Below, in pieces: positions 1 through 6,872 of a stretch of 11,473 nucleotides of DNA (positions are counted from its first letter, which is position 1; the number at the start of each line of letters is the position of its first letter). The notes under the pieces are model-generated. The model was not told the DNA's origin. It saw only the letters and a program-made list of their open reading frames with translations, and did not search any database. Both the position numbers and the translations under genes were made by a program. This DNA comes from an uncultured Clostridia bacterium (GTDB lineage: Bacteria > Bacillota > Clostridia > TANB77 > CAG-508): positions 1 to 11,473 of the forward strand of contig CALXJO010000024.1 of the NCBI GenBank assembly GCA_944388645.1, read 5' to 3'.

Positions 1-455
1 TTACTTTGATCTTTGTTTATATCTTTGATTAATTCTAGTTGAGAAATTAAAAGTGATTCCATCTTAGCTTTATAAACATCAAATTGTTTTTGCAAATCTT
101 CAAGCTCTTTTTGTTTTAAAACTACTTGTTGTTCTAATGTAGCTAAAGATTGTCTAGCTCCAGCTTCTGCATCTTTTACAATCTGGTCTGCTTGTTGTTT
201 TGCTACATTCTTTATATCTTCTGCTGTTGATTGCGCCATAATTAAAGTATTGTTTAATGTTTCCTCTATAGATTTATAGTGTTTTAAACTTGCCTCTAAT
301 TCTTCTATCTTAGTTTGATGTTCATTACTTTCCTTATATAATTTTTCATAACATACAGTTAAATCATCTAAAAAATCGTCAACTTCTTCTACGCTATATC
401 CATTCATCATTTGTTTAGAGAATTTTTTGTTTTCTATTTCTAAAGGTGTAATCAT
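1..455 (-). CDS. divIVA: DivIVA-family cell-pole/division protein (3' end outside window)
   Basis: This is a DivIVA-like coiled-coil scaffold, which in Gram-positives marks negatively curved membrane at septa and poles and recruits division or polar partners. 151 codons are visible with no stop, so the C-terminus lies beyond base 1. The N-terminus MITPLEIENKKF and residues 20-31 (YSVEEVDDFLDD) match the family's membrane-binding domain. Residues about 35-150 are a long coiled coil, with the typical SIEETLNNT...MAQSTAED stretch near 62-80. The usual SFRGY tip of the membrane-binding turn reads QMMNGY here (residues 15-20), so the conserved Phe-Arg pair is lost. AGGAGG at 461-466, five bases before the ATG, supports the start. 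It lies 25 bases after sepF, probably in the same transcript. From the match to B. subtilis DivIVA (164 residues), perhaps 10-30 residues are missing. Family assignment is secure. Confidence 0.95.
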   Translation of the reverse strand, partial: MITPLEIENKKFSKQMMNGYSVEEVDDFLDDLTVCYEKLYKESNEHQTKIEELEASLKHYKSIEETLNNTLIMAQSTAEDIKNVAKQQADQIVKDAEAGARQSLATLEQQVVLKQKELEDLQKQFDVYKAKMESLLISQLELIKDINKDQS

Positions 456-480
456 TATAGCCTCCTATTTATTTTAAAAT

Positions 481-948
481 CTAGTTGTTTGCAGTATTTT
501 TTAGCCAAGAAACAGATAATTTGTTTTTTATTTCTTCTCTAGCCATTTCATTTGTTATTTCATAATTATATGGTGCAATTAAGAATATTGAGTTTGAAAC
601 TTTTTGTATATGTCCATCTAAAGCATGAACAGCTCCACTTACAACATCAATAATTCTTCTTGCAATATCTTTATTAACATATTCCAAGTTTACTATTACA
701 GATTGTTTTTCTTTTAATAAATCGCATATATCCTCAGCTTGATCAAAAGTTGTAGGTTGTGATATCACCATTCTCACTTGTTGTGGTTGTGGCATACTTA
801 CAACTTTATTACGTCTTCCCCAAAGTTTATTTTCTCTATTGTTATCTTCTTCTTCGTTTTCTTCTATTTCCTCGTATTCTTCTTCCTCATTTTCTTCTGC
901 ATCCATTCCAAATGCGCCCCATATTTTATTCATTATAGCACCTGACAT
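481..948 (-). CDS. sepF: SepF cell-division protein
   Basis: SepF is a cytoplasmic FtsZ partner that bundles FtsZ filaments and tethers the Z-ring to the membrane. The N-terminal stretch (MSGAIMNKIWGAFGM) fits the amphipathic membrane-binding helix. A very acidic linker of mainly Glu and Asn follows (about residues 16-40), then the SepF core from about residue 50 to 135, containing QVRMVISQP, VIVNLEYVNKDIARRIIDVV and a Gly-rich turn before FLIAPYNYEI. Two ATG codons are adjacent, at 951 and 948. AGGAGG at 955-960 is three bases from the first and six from the second, so I chose 948 (155 residues); the alternative adds one Met. The C-terminal tail after the core runs about 20 residues. It has its own promoter upstream and divIVA downstream. 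The yggS, ylmG and ylmH genes that often sit around sepF are not between these two genes. Confidence 0.95.
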   Translation of the reverse strand: MSGAIMNKIWGAFGMDAEENEEEEYEEIEENEEEDNNRENKLWGRRNKVVSMPQPQQVRMVISQPTTFDQAEDICDLLKEKQSVIVNLEYVNKDIARRIIDVVSGAVHALDGHIQKVSNSIFLIAPYNYEITNEMAREEIKNKLSVSWLKNTANN

Positions 949-992
949 CATAAACCTCCTAAATTATCGTCATTCGTTTATTTGCTAGCTAT

Positions 993-1021
993 AGTATCTA
1001 TCTTTTTTCAAAGAATGTCAA
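993..1021 (-). promoter_or_regulatory. Sigma-A-type promoter for sepF-divIVA
   Basis: A perfect -35 TTGACA (complement of 1016-1021) is followed after 17 bases by GATACT (993-998), which matches four of six positions of the -10 consensus. It ends about 40 bases upstream of the sepF start codon, so sepF and divIVA can be transcribed independently of the mutL-miaA operon. No clear terminator separates it from the upstream gene, so read-through is also possible. Confidence 0.6.
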
Positions 1022-1064
1022 TAGTTTTTTTGTATTGTAATATTATTTTAAGTTTTTTGTAACA

Positions 1065-2357
1065 TTATTGTAATAATTGTTCTTCTGTTGGATTTAATAT
1101 AATTTCATCATATAAATTTATATTTTTCATATTATATATTTCTGTATTTGTAAATCCAAGTTCTTGTAACTCCTCTGTTGTATATTGTTTAACTATACAA
1201 TATTCTGAATTTTGTCTTAATACTTTTACTAGCATTTTATTATAATAACCATTTCTATTTCTTACTACATAATCTAATCCATCAATCTCTTTTATAGCAG
1301 AATTTGGTATCCTGTAGCCTTCTGCACTCCACCAAATTATGTCTAAAGATATTTTTCTATATGAAATTAATTCTTGTACATCTTTTTCTATTCTTAAAGC
1401 AATTGTTCTACTTCCATCAGTTTCTTCAATTATATTTGCAATTCTTGCTGTTACTACATCTGAATTTGGTAATCTAATTTGTATACTATCATCAATCTCT
1501 GCTGATTTTGCCTCTTCTGTATCTGAATTAAATATTATGTAGCAATTATAATTATCTATTATTTTTCCCATTTCTTCACTACTTGCAATTGTTTGTCCAA
1601 CTTTCAAATTTAAATTTTCTAGAAATTCTTTATTAAAGTTTCCAAAATTCTCAGTTGTTAAAACATCTTCTAATCCATCTACTCTATAAGATACAGTGCC
1701 ACTTGTGGTTGCCGTTACATATTCAGAGCCACTCTCCAATTGACTTTCATATGAAGCTCTTTGTTCTATTAATGTTCGAAGAGTTGAACCAGCCGGACTT
1801 TGCTCACCAGAAATTGTTGCTTTTTTTGTTATATTGTCTGCTATACTTCTTTTGTATTCTTGAATTTCTTGTGCTGAGTTAATTCCATAAATTAAATTTA
1901 ATTCGTTTTCTATCTGACTTTCTAATAATTTTATATCACTTGAAAAAGCGCCACTTTGGTTTTCCATTATTGTCTGAATTTCTTCATCCAATTTTGCTAT
2001 TTCTTCTTTTATTTGTTCTTCTCCTGAAGAATAATATCTAAATATAGAATCACCTTTTGCAACTCTTTCTCCTTCATTTTTTATTTTCACCATTCCGTTT
2101 TTGTAGTTTTCACCACGCACAACAGTTTCATTTCTAACTATGTAACCATTAACATTTTCTTCTTGAGAAACCTCTCCATTTGTAACTATAAATGTATCTG
2201 TTGGATTTCTTACAAGTGCTATTACAATGTATAGTACATATACTAATATTGCTAGCAAAAATATAGAACATACAATTATTTTTACCTTATTTAGATTTTT
2301 CTTATTATCAGTATCAGATACTTGATTATTAATTTTTTCTTCATTTTTTTTCTTCAC
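1065..2357 (-). CDS. HlyD-like membrane-fusion/adaptor protein
   Basis: 430 residues with membrane-fusion-protein architecture. There is a short cytoplasmic Lys/Asn-rich N-terminus, one transmembrane helix (about 27-50), a first half-lipoyl/barrel segment (about 55-108, containing VNGYIVRNETVV and EGERVAKGDSIF), a coiled-coil hairpin (about 111-210), a second half-lipoyl segment starting at TATTSGTVSYRVDG (about 215-270, with KVGQTIASS), and a beta-barrel-like C-terminal part. Such proteins couple transporters to the cell envelope. No ABC or RND partner is in the window, so the substrate is unknown. In other Clostridia a similar protein sits next to sepF, so an envelope role near the division machinery is plausible but inferred. 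The start is GTG at 2355-2357, overlapping the miaA stop by one base (TAGTG), with GGAGGG at 2367-2372 nine bases upstream. Translation is probably coupled to miaA. Confidence 0.75.
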   Translation of the reverse strand: MKKKNEEKINNQVSDTDNKKNLNKVKIIVCSIFLLAILVYVLYIVIALVRNPTDTFIVTNGEVSQEENVNGYIVRNETVVRGENYKNGMVKIKNEGERVAKGDSIFRYYSSGEEQIKEEIAKLDEEIQTIMENQSGAFSSDIKLLESQIENELNLIYGINSAQEIQEYKRSIADNITKKATISGEQSPAGSTLRTLIEQRASYESQLESGSEYVTATTSGTVSYRVDGLEDVLTTENFGNFNKEFLENLNLKVGQTIASSEEMGKIIDNYNCYIIFNSDTEEAKSAEIDDSIQIRLPNSDVVTARIANIIEETDGSRTIALRIEKDVQELISYRKISLDIIWWSAEGYRIPNSAIKEIDGLDYVVRNRNGYYNKMLVKVLRQNSEYCIVKQYTTEELQELGFTNTEIYNMKNINLYDEIILNPTEEQLLQ

Positions 2358-3274
2358 TATTGTAATCCCTCCAAAATAATATTAACATTATTTTGTATAT
2401 CATTTAATCCATCTAGCCATTGTATATTTTCTATTTTTCTAAACCAAGTTAGTTGTCTTTTTGCATATCTTCTTGTTTCCATTTTTATTTTTTCTATCAT
2501 TTCTTCTTTTGTACAATTTCCTTTTAAAAATTCCACTACTTCTTTATACCCTATTGCTTGCATAGATGTAAGCAGACTTTCTCCATATTTCTCGTACAAA
2601 GAACTCACTTCATCTATTAAACCTTTTTCTATCATAATATCTACTCTTCTATTTATTCTATCATATAAAATTTCTCTTGGCATATTAATAGCAAATATTT
2701 TGTAGTCATATGGTATACCATTTTTTCTAGATTCTCGTTCTAGTTCTGTTTTTGTTTTGCCCGTTTCTTTATAGATTTCTAATACTCTTAATATTCTTTT
2801 TTTATCATTTGGGCTAATGTTTTTCATAGCTTCTTTATCTATTTCTACTGCTTTTTCAAATAAATATTGTAATCCTTTTTCTTCTACTATTTTTTCTAGT
2901 TCTTTTCTATATTCTAAATTAGTTTGTATTTCTGGATAATCTATTCCATATACTAATGAGTTTACATATAAGCCTGTTCCACCAACCACTATAGGCATTT
3001 TCTCTTTTGATATTATTTCTTTTATGGCAGATATTGCATCTTTCTTAAATTCAGAAACACTATATCTGTTAGTTGGTTTTATATTTCCTATTAAGTAATG
3101 TTTTATTCCTTGCATTTCTTCCTGATCTGGTTTTGCAGTTCCAATATTCATTTCGTCATAAATTTGCATCGAATCAGCAGATACTATCTCTCCATTAATT
3201 CTTTTTGCCAGTTCTATTGATAATGCTGTTTTTCCACTTGCTGTAGGACCACATATAACTACTACTTTTTGCAT
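2357..3274 (-). CDS. miaA: tRNA dimethylallyltransferase MiaA
   Basis: MiaA transfers a dimethylallyl group from DMAPP to N6 of A37 in tRNAs that read UNN codons, the first step towards ms2i6A. The 305-residue length is normal. Visible motifs are the P-loop GPTASGKT (9-16), DSMQIY (34-39, substrate tRNA recognition), GTAKP (45-49), the VVGGTGLYVNSL block, SPNDKKRILRVLEIY, QAIGYKE, and the C-terminal RRYAKRQLTWFR signature. The ATG at 3274 has AAAGGA (3281-3286) six bases upstream. The gene starts 12 bases after the membrane-protein gene and its last base overlaps the GTG of the HlyD-like gene, so it is an internal operon gene. In many bacteria mutL-miaA is followed by hfq; here there is no hfq and an HlyD-like gene takes that place. 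Confidence 0.97.
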   Translation of the reverse strand: MQKVVVICGPTASGKTALSIELAKRINGEIVSADSMQIYDEMNIGTAKPDQEEMQGIKHYLIGNIKPTNRYSVSEFKKDAISAIKEIISKEKMPIVVGGTGLYVNSLVYGIDYPEIQTNLEYRKELEKIVEEKGLQYLFEKAVEIDKEAMKNISPNDKKRILRVLEIYKETGKTKTELERESRKNGIPYDYKIFAINMPREILYDRINRRVDIMIEKGLIDEVSSLYEKYGESLLTSMQAIGYKEVVEFLKGNCTKEEMIEKIKMETRRYAKRQLTWFRKIENIQWLDGLNDIQNNVNIILEGLQ

Positions 3275-3286
3275 AAAGATTCCTTT

Positions 3287-3838
3287 CTATTCTTCTTGAT
3301 TATCCATTTTATTTTCAGTTTCGCTATTTGAATTTATTACATTTGATTGTTCATTATTCATTTGTATATTTGTTTCTTGTTGCATATTTACTAGTTGGTT
3401 ATTAGCTTCATTTTGTCTTTCATTAAATATTTGAATTATTCCTTTTTGAATGCTTCTAAAACTAAAGAACTCTATAACAATTAATATTATTGCTACAACT
3501 ATCATAATCGTCGCTGTTCTATTTAATTGTCTTGTTGTTATTTTATTCATTTTTCTATTATTAAATGATCTTATTAATATTGGTAGTAAAACTATCGTAT
3601 TAATTGGAACAAATGTAAATGTTATTAAATTTCTAGAACTCTCTGATACATTTTCGTTATTTATGCCTATTGAGCTAAAGAAGTATATTATTAGTGTTAA
3701 AATGTACATTACTCCAAAACATATCATTGTATACATGAATTTTTTATTTTTATCTATTCTTTTATCAAAAGAATGATACACTAATAAAAGTCCAACAACA
3801 TTTGCAACTAATATAAACAATGTTAAAAATAATTCCAT
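3287..3838 (-). CDS. Four-helix membrane protein with Asn/Gln-rich tail, unknown function
   Basis: I do not recognise this 183-residue protein. Hydrophobic segments at about 3-22, 35-57, 70-92 and 107-128 predict four transmembrane helices, with basic loops (DKRIDKNKK after the first helix, RSFNNRKMNK after the third) that should face the cytoplasm. The last 45-50 residues are polar and low in complexity, rich in Asn, Gln and Glu, probably disordered, and end in DNQEE. No enzymatic motif is visible. It lies between mutL (8-base gap) and miaA (12-base gap) with its ribosome site (AAGGTAGGA) overlapping the end of mutL, so it is co-transcribed and probably translationally coupled. Mutation repair and tRNA modification do not explain a membrane protein here; the position may be historical rather than functional. 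Confidence 0.85.
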   Translation of the reverse strand: MELFLTLFILVANVVGLLLVYHSFDKRIDKNKKFMYTMICFGVMYILTLIIYFFSSIGINNENVSESSRNLITFTFVPINTIVLLPILIRSFNNRKMNKITTRQLNRTATIMIVVAIILIVIEFFSFRSIQKGIIQIFNERQNEANNQLVNMQQETNIQMNNEQSNVINSNSETENKMDNQEE

Positions 3839-3846
3839 ATTTTTTC

Positions 3847-6015
3847 CTACCTTCTTGAAAATTTCTTTTCTATTTCATTTTTTGTCATTTTTATTGCAGT
3901 TGGTCTGCCATGTGGACATGTAAATGGATTTGGAAGAACTAGTAATTTATCTAATAATTGCATAACCTCTTCTCTGTCTAATACCATATGCGCTTTTACT
4001 GCAGCTTTACATGCAACTGTTGCTATGAATTTTTCTTCTATTTCTTGTTTTGCTGTTCTTGCAACAGTATTTATTTCATCTAAAGTCTCCAAAAATAATT
4101 CTTTTGTTTCTAAGTCTATTAATACATCTGGTACACCACTTAGTTTAACAGTATTTTCTCCAAATTCCTCCACCATAAATCCTGCTTTTTTGAACATTTC
4201 TCTATTATCTTTATATATTCCCATTTCTTTATGTGCTAGGGTTATAATATCTGGCAATAACATTAGTTGAGAATTTCTTTCGCTGTCGCTATAGTAATTT
4301 GCTTTTATTTTTTCATACATAATTCTTTCATGGGCAGCATGTTGGTCTATAATATATAAATCATCTTTCATTTCTATTATTATATATGTATTAAAAGCTA
4401 TTCCTATAAATTTATAAGAAGGAATTGCAGTATAATTTGCTTGCTCTTCAAATACAGAAATATTTTCACCAGTTATTGGTTTAAAATCATCAGATACGTA
4501 TAAATTATCGTCTTCTTTTTGTTCTTTTGGTTTTACAGCTATTCCAAAGTTCTTTTCATACATTTTTAAGAAGTCTTCATCAGATGTATTGGCTTTGTTT
4601 TCTAATATATTATTTTTTGACTTATCCTCAAATTCATCATTATTTGCTTGGGTTAGTTCTTTATTATCAATTTGTGTTTCTTCTGGCATATTTATAACTG
4701 TTTCTTTTGGTTCTTCTATTACATTTGTTATATTGCTTTCTTGTTCTTCTATGTTTTCGGTCTTTTCACCTCTTGCCATTTTTACAACATCTTGCATCTT
4801 TTTTAATTTTGCCATAACTTGTACAAAAGTTTCTTCTGTTTTTTGTTCTGTAGCTTGCTTATCTAAGAAATCATTGTTTGTTTGAGTTTGAACTTGATTG
4901 TTTAATATATCTCTAAAGTTTGTATTATCTTTTTGTTCCACTTTAATATCTGGTTGTATAGGTTCATCATTATATTTTGTTTTTGTACTATCTAATCCAT
5001 CAATAGACTCTGTATCAGCTACTAAATCTCCCCTTAGCAGACCTTCTTTAATAGCATGGAAAACTGCTTTAAATATTTTACTTTCTTCTTGAAATCTAAC
5101 CTCTAATTTTGCTGGATGAACATTTACATCTACTTTTTGAGGGTCCATTTTTATATTTAATACTAAAAATCCATGTTTTCCTATTGTAACAAAACCTTTA
5201 AATGCTTGTTCTGCAGCTCCTGATAAGGTTTTGTCTTTTACATATCTATCATTTACAAAGAATAATTGATTACTTCTGTTTGATCTTGATATTACTGGCT
5301 TTCCTATAACTCCTGTTACTTTAATATCTTCATAGTCATAGTCTATATTTATTAAGTTTTCTGCAATCTCTTTTCCATAAATGTTATAGATAACTGCTTT
5401 TATATCTCCATTTCCCGATGTCTGTATAACTGTTTTTCCAGTGTTTATAAGTTTAATTGCAATTTCTGGATGTACTAGTGCAATTCTAGTTACAACATCT
5501 TCTATATACCCAGATTCGGTAAAGTCTTTTTTTAGGAATTTGTATCTTACTGGTGTATTAAAAAATAAATTTTCTATTGTAATACTTGTACCATTTGGGC
5601 ATCCAGCCTCTTGTTTACTTAAAATTTTTCCACCTTCAGCTATAACTTCATACCCTGTACTAGAATCTGCTGTTTTTGATGCTAAACTTACCTTTGCTAT
5701 AGCTGCAATACTTGCTAAAGCTTCTCCTCTAAACCCCATAGATTTAATTTCGTTTAAATCTTCTGCTGATCTTAATTTACTAGTAGCATGTCTTTCAAAT
5801 GCAATTTCCATATCATCTTGCATAATTCCTTTTCCATTGTCTGTAACTCGAATATATGAAATACCACCATTTCTAATCTCTACTGTTATTTTAGATGCTC
5901 CTGCGTCAATTGAATTTTCCATTACTTCTTTTACTACAGATGCTGGCCTCTCAATAACTTCACCAGCTGCTATTTTATTTATTGTTAAATCATCTAATAA
6001 TACTATTTTTCCCAT
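3847..6015 (-). CDS. mutL: DNA mismatch-repair protein MutL (endonuclease type)
   Basis: MutL is the ATP-driven mediator of mismatch repair that acts after MutS. The N-terminal GHKL ATPase shows INKIAAGEVIERPASVVKE with catalytic Glu30, Asn34 in the MEN motif, DNGKGI (59-64), RHATSK (75-80) and GFRGEAL (94-100). The transducer domain follows to about residue 335. The linker of about 190 residues is acidic, Gln/Asn-rich and poorly conserved. The C-terminal dimerisation domain holds the metal-binding nuclease motif DQHAAHERIMYE (557-568), ACKAAVKAH (668-676) and CPHGRP (700-705). It is therefore the nicking type of MutL found where MutH is absent. 722 residues is slightly long because of the linker. 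The start ATG at 6015 is ten bases after AAAGGA. It is the first gene of the mutL-membrane protein-miaA-HlyD operon. mutS is not in the window. Confidence 0.98.
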   Translation of the reverse strand: MGKIVLLDDLTINKIAAGEVIERPASVVKEVMENSIDAGASKITVEIRNGGISYIRVTDNGKGIMQDDMEIAFERHATSKLRSAEDLNEIKSMGFRGEALASIAAIAKVSLASKTADSSTGYEVIAEGGKILSKQEAGCPNGTSITIENLFFNTPVRYKFLKKDFTESGYIEDVVTRIALVHPEIAIKLINTGKTVIQTSGNGDIKAVIYNIYGKEIAENLINIDYDYEDIKVTGVIGKPVISRSNRSNQLFFVNDRYVKDKTLSGAAEQAFKGFVTIGKHGFLVLNIKMDPQKVDVNVHPAKLEVRFQEESKIFKAVFHAIKEGLLRGDLVADTESIDGLDSTKTKYNDEPIQPDIKVEQKDNTNFRDILNNQVQTQTNNDFLDKQATEQKTEETFVQVMAKLKKMQDVVKMARGEKTENIEEQESNITNVIEEPKETVINMPEETQIDNKELTQANNDEFEDKSKNNILENKANTSDEDFLKMYEKNFGIAVKPKEQKEDDNLYVSDDFKPITGENISVFEEQANYTAIPSYKFIGIAFNTYIIIEMKDDLYIIDQHAAHERIMYEKIKANYYSDSERNSQLMLLPDIITLAHKEMGIYKDNREMFKKAGFMVEEFGENTVKLSGVPDVLIDLETKELFLETLDEINTVARTAKQEIEEKFIATVACKAAVKAHMVLDREEVMQLLDKLLVLPNPFTCPHGRPTAIKMTKNEIEKKFSRR

Positions 6016-6056
6016 CTATTTTTAGTCCTTTCATTTCTCCTAATTATTCATTCTAG

Positions 6057-6086
6057 ATTATACCATTAAATTAATTTTTTTGTATA
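6057..6086 (-). promoter_or_regulatory. Extended -10 promoter for the mutL operon
   Basis: On the minus strand a perfect TATAAT (complement of 6057-6062) is preceded by TGG, giving the extended -10 TGnTATAAT. TATACA (6081-6086) lies 18 bases upstream and matches four of six -35 positions. The predicted 5' leader is about 35 bases. The -35 box is only 20 bases from the inverted-repeat element that starts at 6106. Confidence 0.7.
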
Positions 6087-6105
6087 GTATTTTTGAAAAT
6101 TTTTA

Positions 6106-6314
6106 AAATTCGCCCATTAGGGACGGTCCTTTTTGGGCGAAATTAAATATCTATGTAATTAATAAAAGTTTGTATATTTTGAAAATTTTCGAAGTTTCGC
6201 GTAGCTTGAAGCGTAGCGACAACAAGAAACGAGAAAAATTTGAAAAAATATACAAACTTTTTATAAAAATATAATAACTTCGCCCAAAAAGGACCGTCCC
6301 TAATGGGCGAATTT
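6106..6314. repeat. 209-bp nested inverted-repeat element (REP/MITE-like)
   Basis: Bases 6106-6141 and 6279-6314 are perfect reverse complements over 36 bp. Each arm can also fold on itself: TTCGCCCA pairs with TGGGCGAA (8 bp) around a near-palindromic GGACGGTCC core. Inside, 6164-6180 and 6245-6261 form a second perfect 17-bp inverted repeat, and AAATTTT and GTTTC tracts further in continue the pairing towards a centre that contains GCGTAGC twice, five bases apart. The whole element can therefore form one long interrupted hairpin or cruciform. The GC-richer arms stand out against very AT-rich surroundings. No credible protein is encoded. Non-autonomous mobile elements and REP-type repeats have this architecture; that it is mobile is an inference, since no second copy or transposase is present here. 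The rest of the 409-base gap between mutL and the plus-strand genes holds only promoters. Confidence 0.85.
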
Positions 6315-6322
6315 CTTTTTTT
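6279..6322 (+). terminator. Terminator-like hairpin in right arm of the repeat element
   Basis: On the plus strand the 8-bp stem TTCGCCCA/TGGGCGAA (6279-6286 and 6304-6311) is followed directly by TTTCTTTTTTT. This has the shape of an intrinsic terminator, although the 17-base loop is large and the tract is interrupted once. It would stop plus-strand transcription just before the region driving the Cys-rich genes. No plus-strand gene lies upstream of it in the window. Confidence 0.4.
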
Positions 6323-6340
6323 CAAAAGTAACACTTATTT

Positions 6341-6368
6341 TTGTTTTGAATAATATATAACATATAAA
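6341..6368 (+). promoter_or_regulatory. Possible weak promoter for the Cys-rich miniprotein genes
   Basis: TTGTTT (6341-6346) and TATAAA (6363-6368) are separated by 16 bases. The -35 match is poor (three of six) and the region is AT-rich enough to give chance matches. A promoter must exist between the repeat element and base 6409 if the genes are expressed independently. A different sigma factor, for example a sporulation factor, could use other sequences here. Confidence 0.3.
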
Positions 6369-6424
6369 ATAATTAAATATTAATTATTTGTTTATTTATT
6401 TTCTTTTTAAAGGAGGTTATCCAA

Positions 6425-6529
6425 ATGGGAAATTGTTGCTCAAATAATAGTGAACTTCTTTGGTTCATAATATTATTCTTATTACTTTTCTGCTGTGGAT
6501 GTGGATGCGGTTGTGGATGTAACAGATAA
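6425..6529 (+). CDS. 34-residue Cys-rich single-span membrane miniprotein
   Basis: The frame encodes MGNCCSNNSE, a hydrophobic stretch of about 12 residues (LLWFIILFLLLF, 11-22) and a tail with alternating Cys and Gly (CCGCGCGCGCNR, 23-34). Eight of 34 residues are Cys. A strong ribosome site, AAAGGAGG (6409-6416), lies eight bases before the ATG, which is the main reason to believe a gene this short. A second gene of the same design follows 49 bases later. The function is unknown. The small size, Gly/Asn richness and single hydrophobic segment recall the very short YjcZ-like sporulation proteins of Firmicutes, but the Cys density is far higher, so metal binding, disulfide cross-linking or lipid attachment are all possible. 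It is one of only two plus-strand genes in the window. Confidence 0.75.
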   Translation: MGNCCSNNSELLWFIILFLLLFCCGCGCGCGCNR

Positions 6530-6578
6530 TTCTCTGTTATAACCAAATACTTATTTCAATTCTGGGAGGTGAATAATA

Positions 6579-6707
6579 ATGCAAGATAATAACAGATGTT
6601 GCGGAGGCTGTGGTAACGGCTTCGGAGGAAATTGTTGTATATGGATTTTCATAATTCTTATCTTATTCTGTTGCTGTGGTAACAATAACGGAAATTGCTG
6701 TTGTTAG
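6579..6707 (+). CDS. 42-residue Cys-rich single-span membrane miniprotein (paralogue in tandem)
   Basis: It encodes 42 residues: a polar Cys/Gly/Asn N-terminus (MQDNNRCCGGCGNGFGGNCC), a short hydrophobic core (IWIFIILILF, 21-30) and a tail of CCCG-Asn/Gly-CCC. Eleven of 42 residues are Cys, many in pairs or triplets. GGGAGG (6564-6569) lies nine bases before the ATG. The order polar-Cys, aromatic/aliphatic span, Cys-rich tail is shared with the preceding gene, which suggests duplication followed by divergence. Both are probably on one transcript that ends at the hairpin beginning at 6737. The hydrophobic core is short for a full membrane span unless flanking Cys residues are buried or acylated. 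I cannot name a function; a spore-coat, envelope or metal-related role is conceivable. Confidence 0.75.
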   Translation: MQDNNRCCGGCGNGFGGNCCIWIFIILILFCCCGNNNGNCCC

Positions 6708-6732
6708 TTGTAATCTATAAAACATAATTAGT

Positions 6733-6779
6733 AAAAAAAAGCTGTGGAAATATTAAAAACATTTCTACAGCTTTTATTG
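6733..6779. terminator. Bidirectional intrinsic terminator
   Basis: A 15-bp stem (6737-6751 with 6761-6775, one G-U wobble) encloses a nine-base loop. Read on the minus strand it is followed by eight T (complement of 6733-6740), ideal for ending the tRNA transcript. Read on the plus strand it is followed by TTTTATT, suitable for ending the Cys-rich miniprotein transcript. The stem starts only two bases after the CCA of tRNA-Gln. Confidence 0.88.
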
Positions 6780-6852
6780 GTTGGGCTGGCTAGATTCGAA
6801 CTAGCGCATGCATGAGTCAAAGTCATGTGCCTTACCGCTTGGCTACAGCCCA
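6778..6852 (-). tRNA. tRNA-Gln (anticodon TTG)
   Basis: The minus strand folds as a complete cloverleaf. The acceptor stem TGGGCTG/CAGCCCA pairs at all seven positions. The anticodon stem CATGA/TCATG encloses CTTTGAC with anticodon TTG, and the T-arm has the loop TTCGAAT. The 3' CCA is encoded after discriminator A, giving 75 bases in total. The terminator follows directly. It lies 20 bases downstream of tRNA-His in the same transcript. Confidence 0.97.
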
Positions 6853-6872
6853 GTCTATATATGTTTATTAAA

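Noticed and set aside
1015..1064. Terminator between the HlyD-like gene and sepF
   Set aside because: No stem with a T-tract could be built; only short AT-rich near-repeats are present.
5441..6025. A 194-codon open frame antisense to mutL
   Set aside because: It is opposite the highly conserved MutL ATPase domain, lacks a ribosome site and shows no family features.
6143..6334. A 63-codon open frame on the minus strand
   Set aside because: It runs through the inverted-repeat element, has no ribosome site and its sequence is a by-product of the repeat arms.
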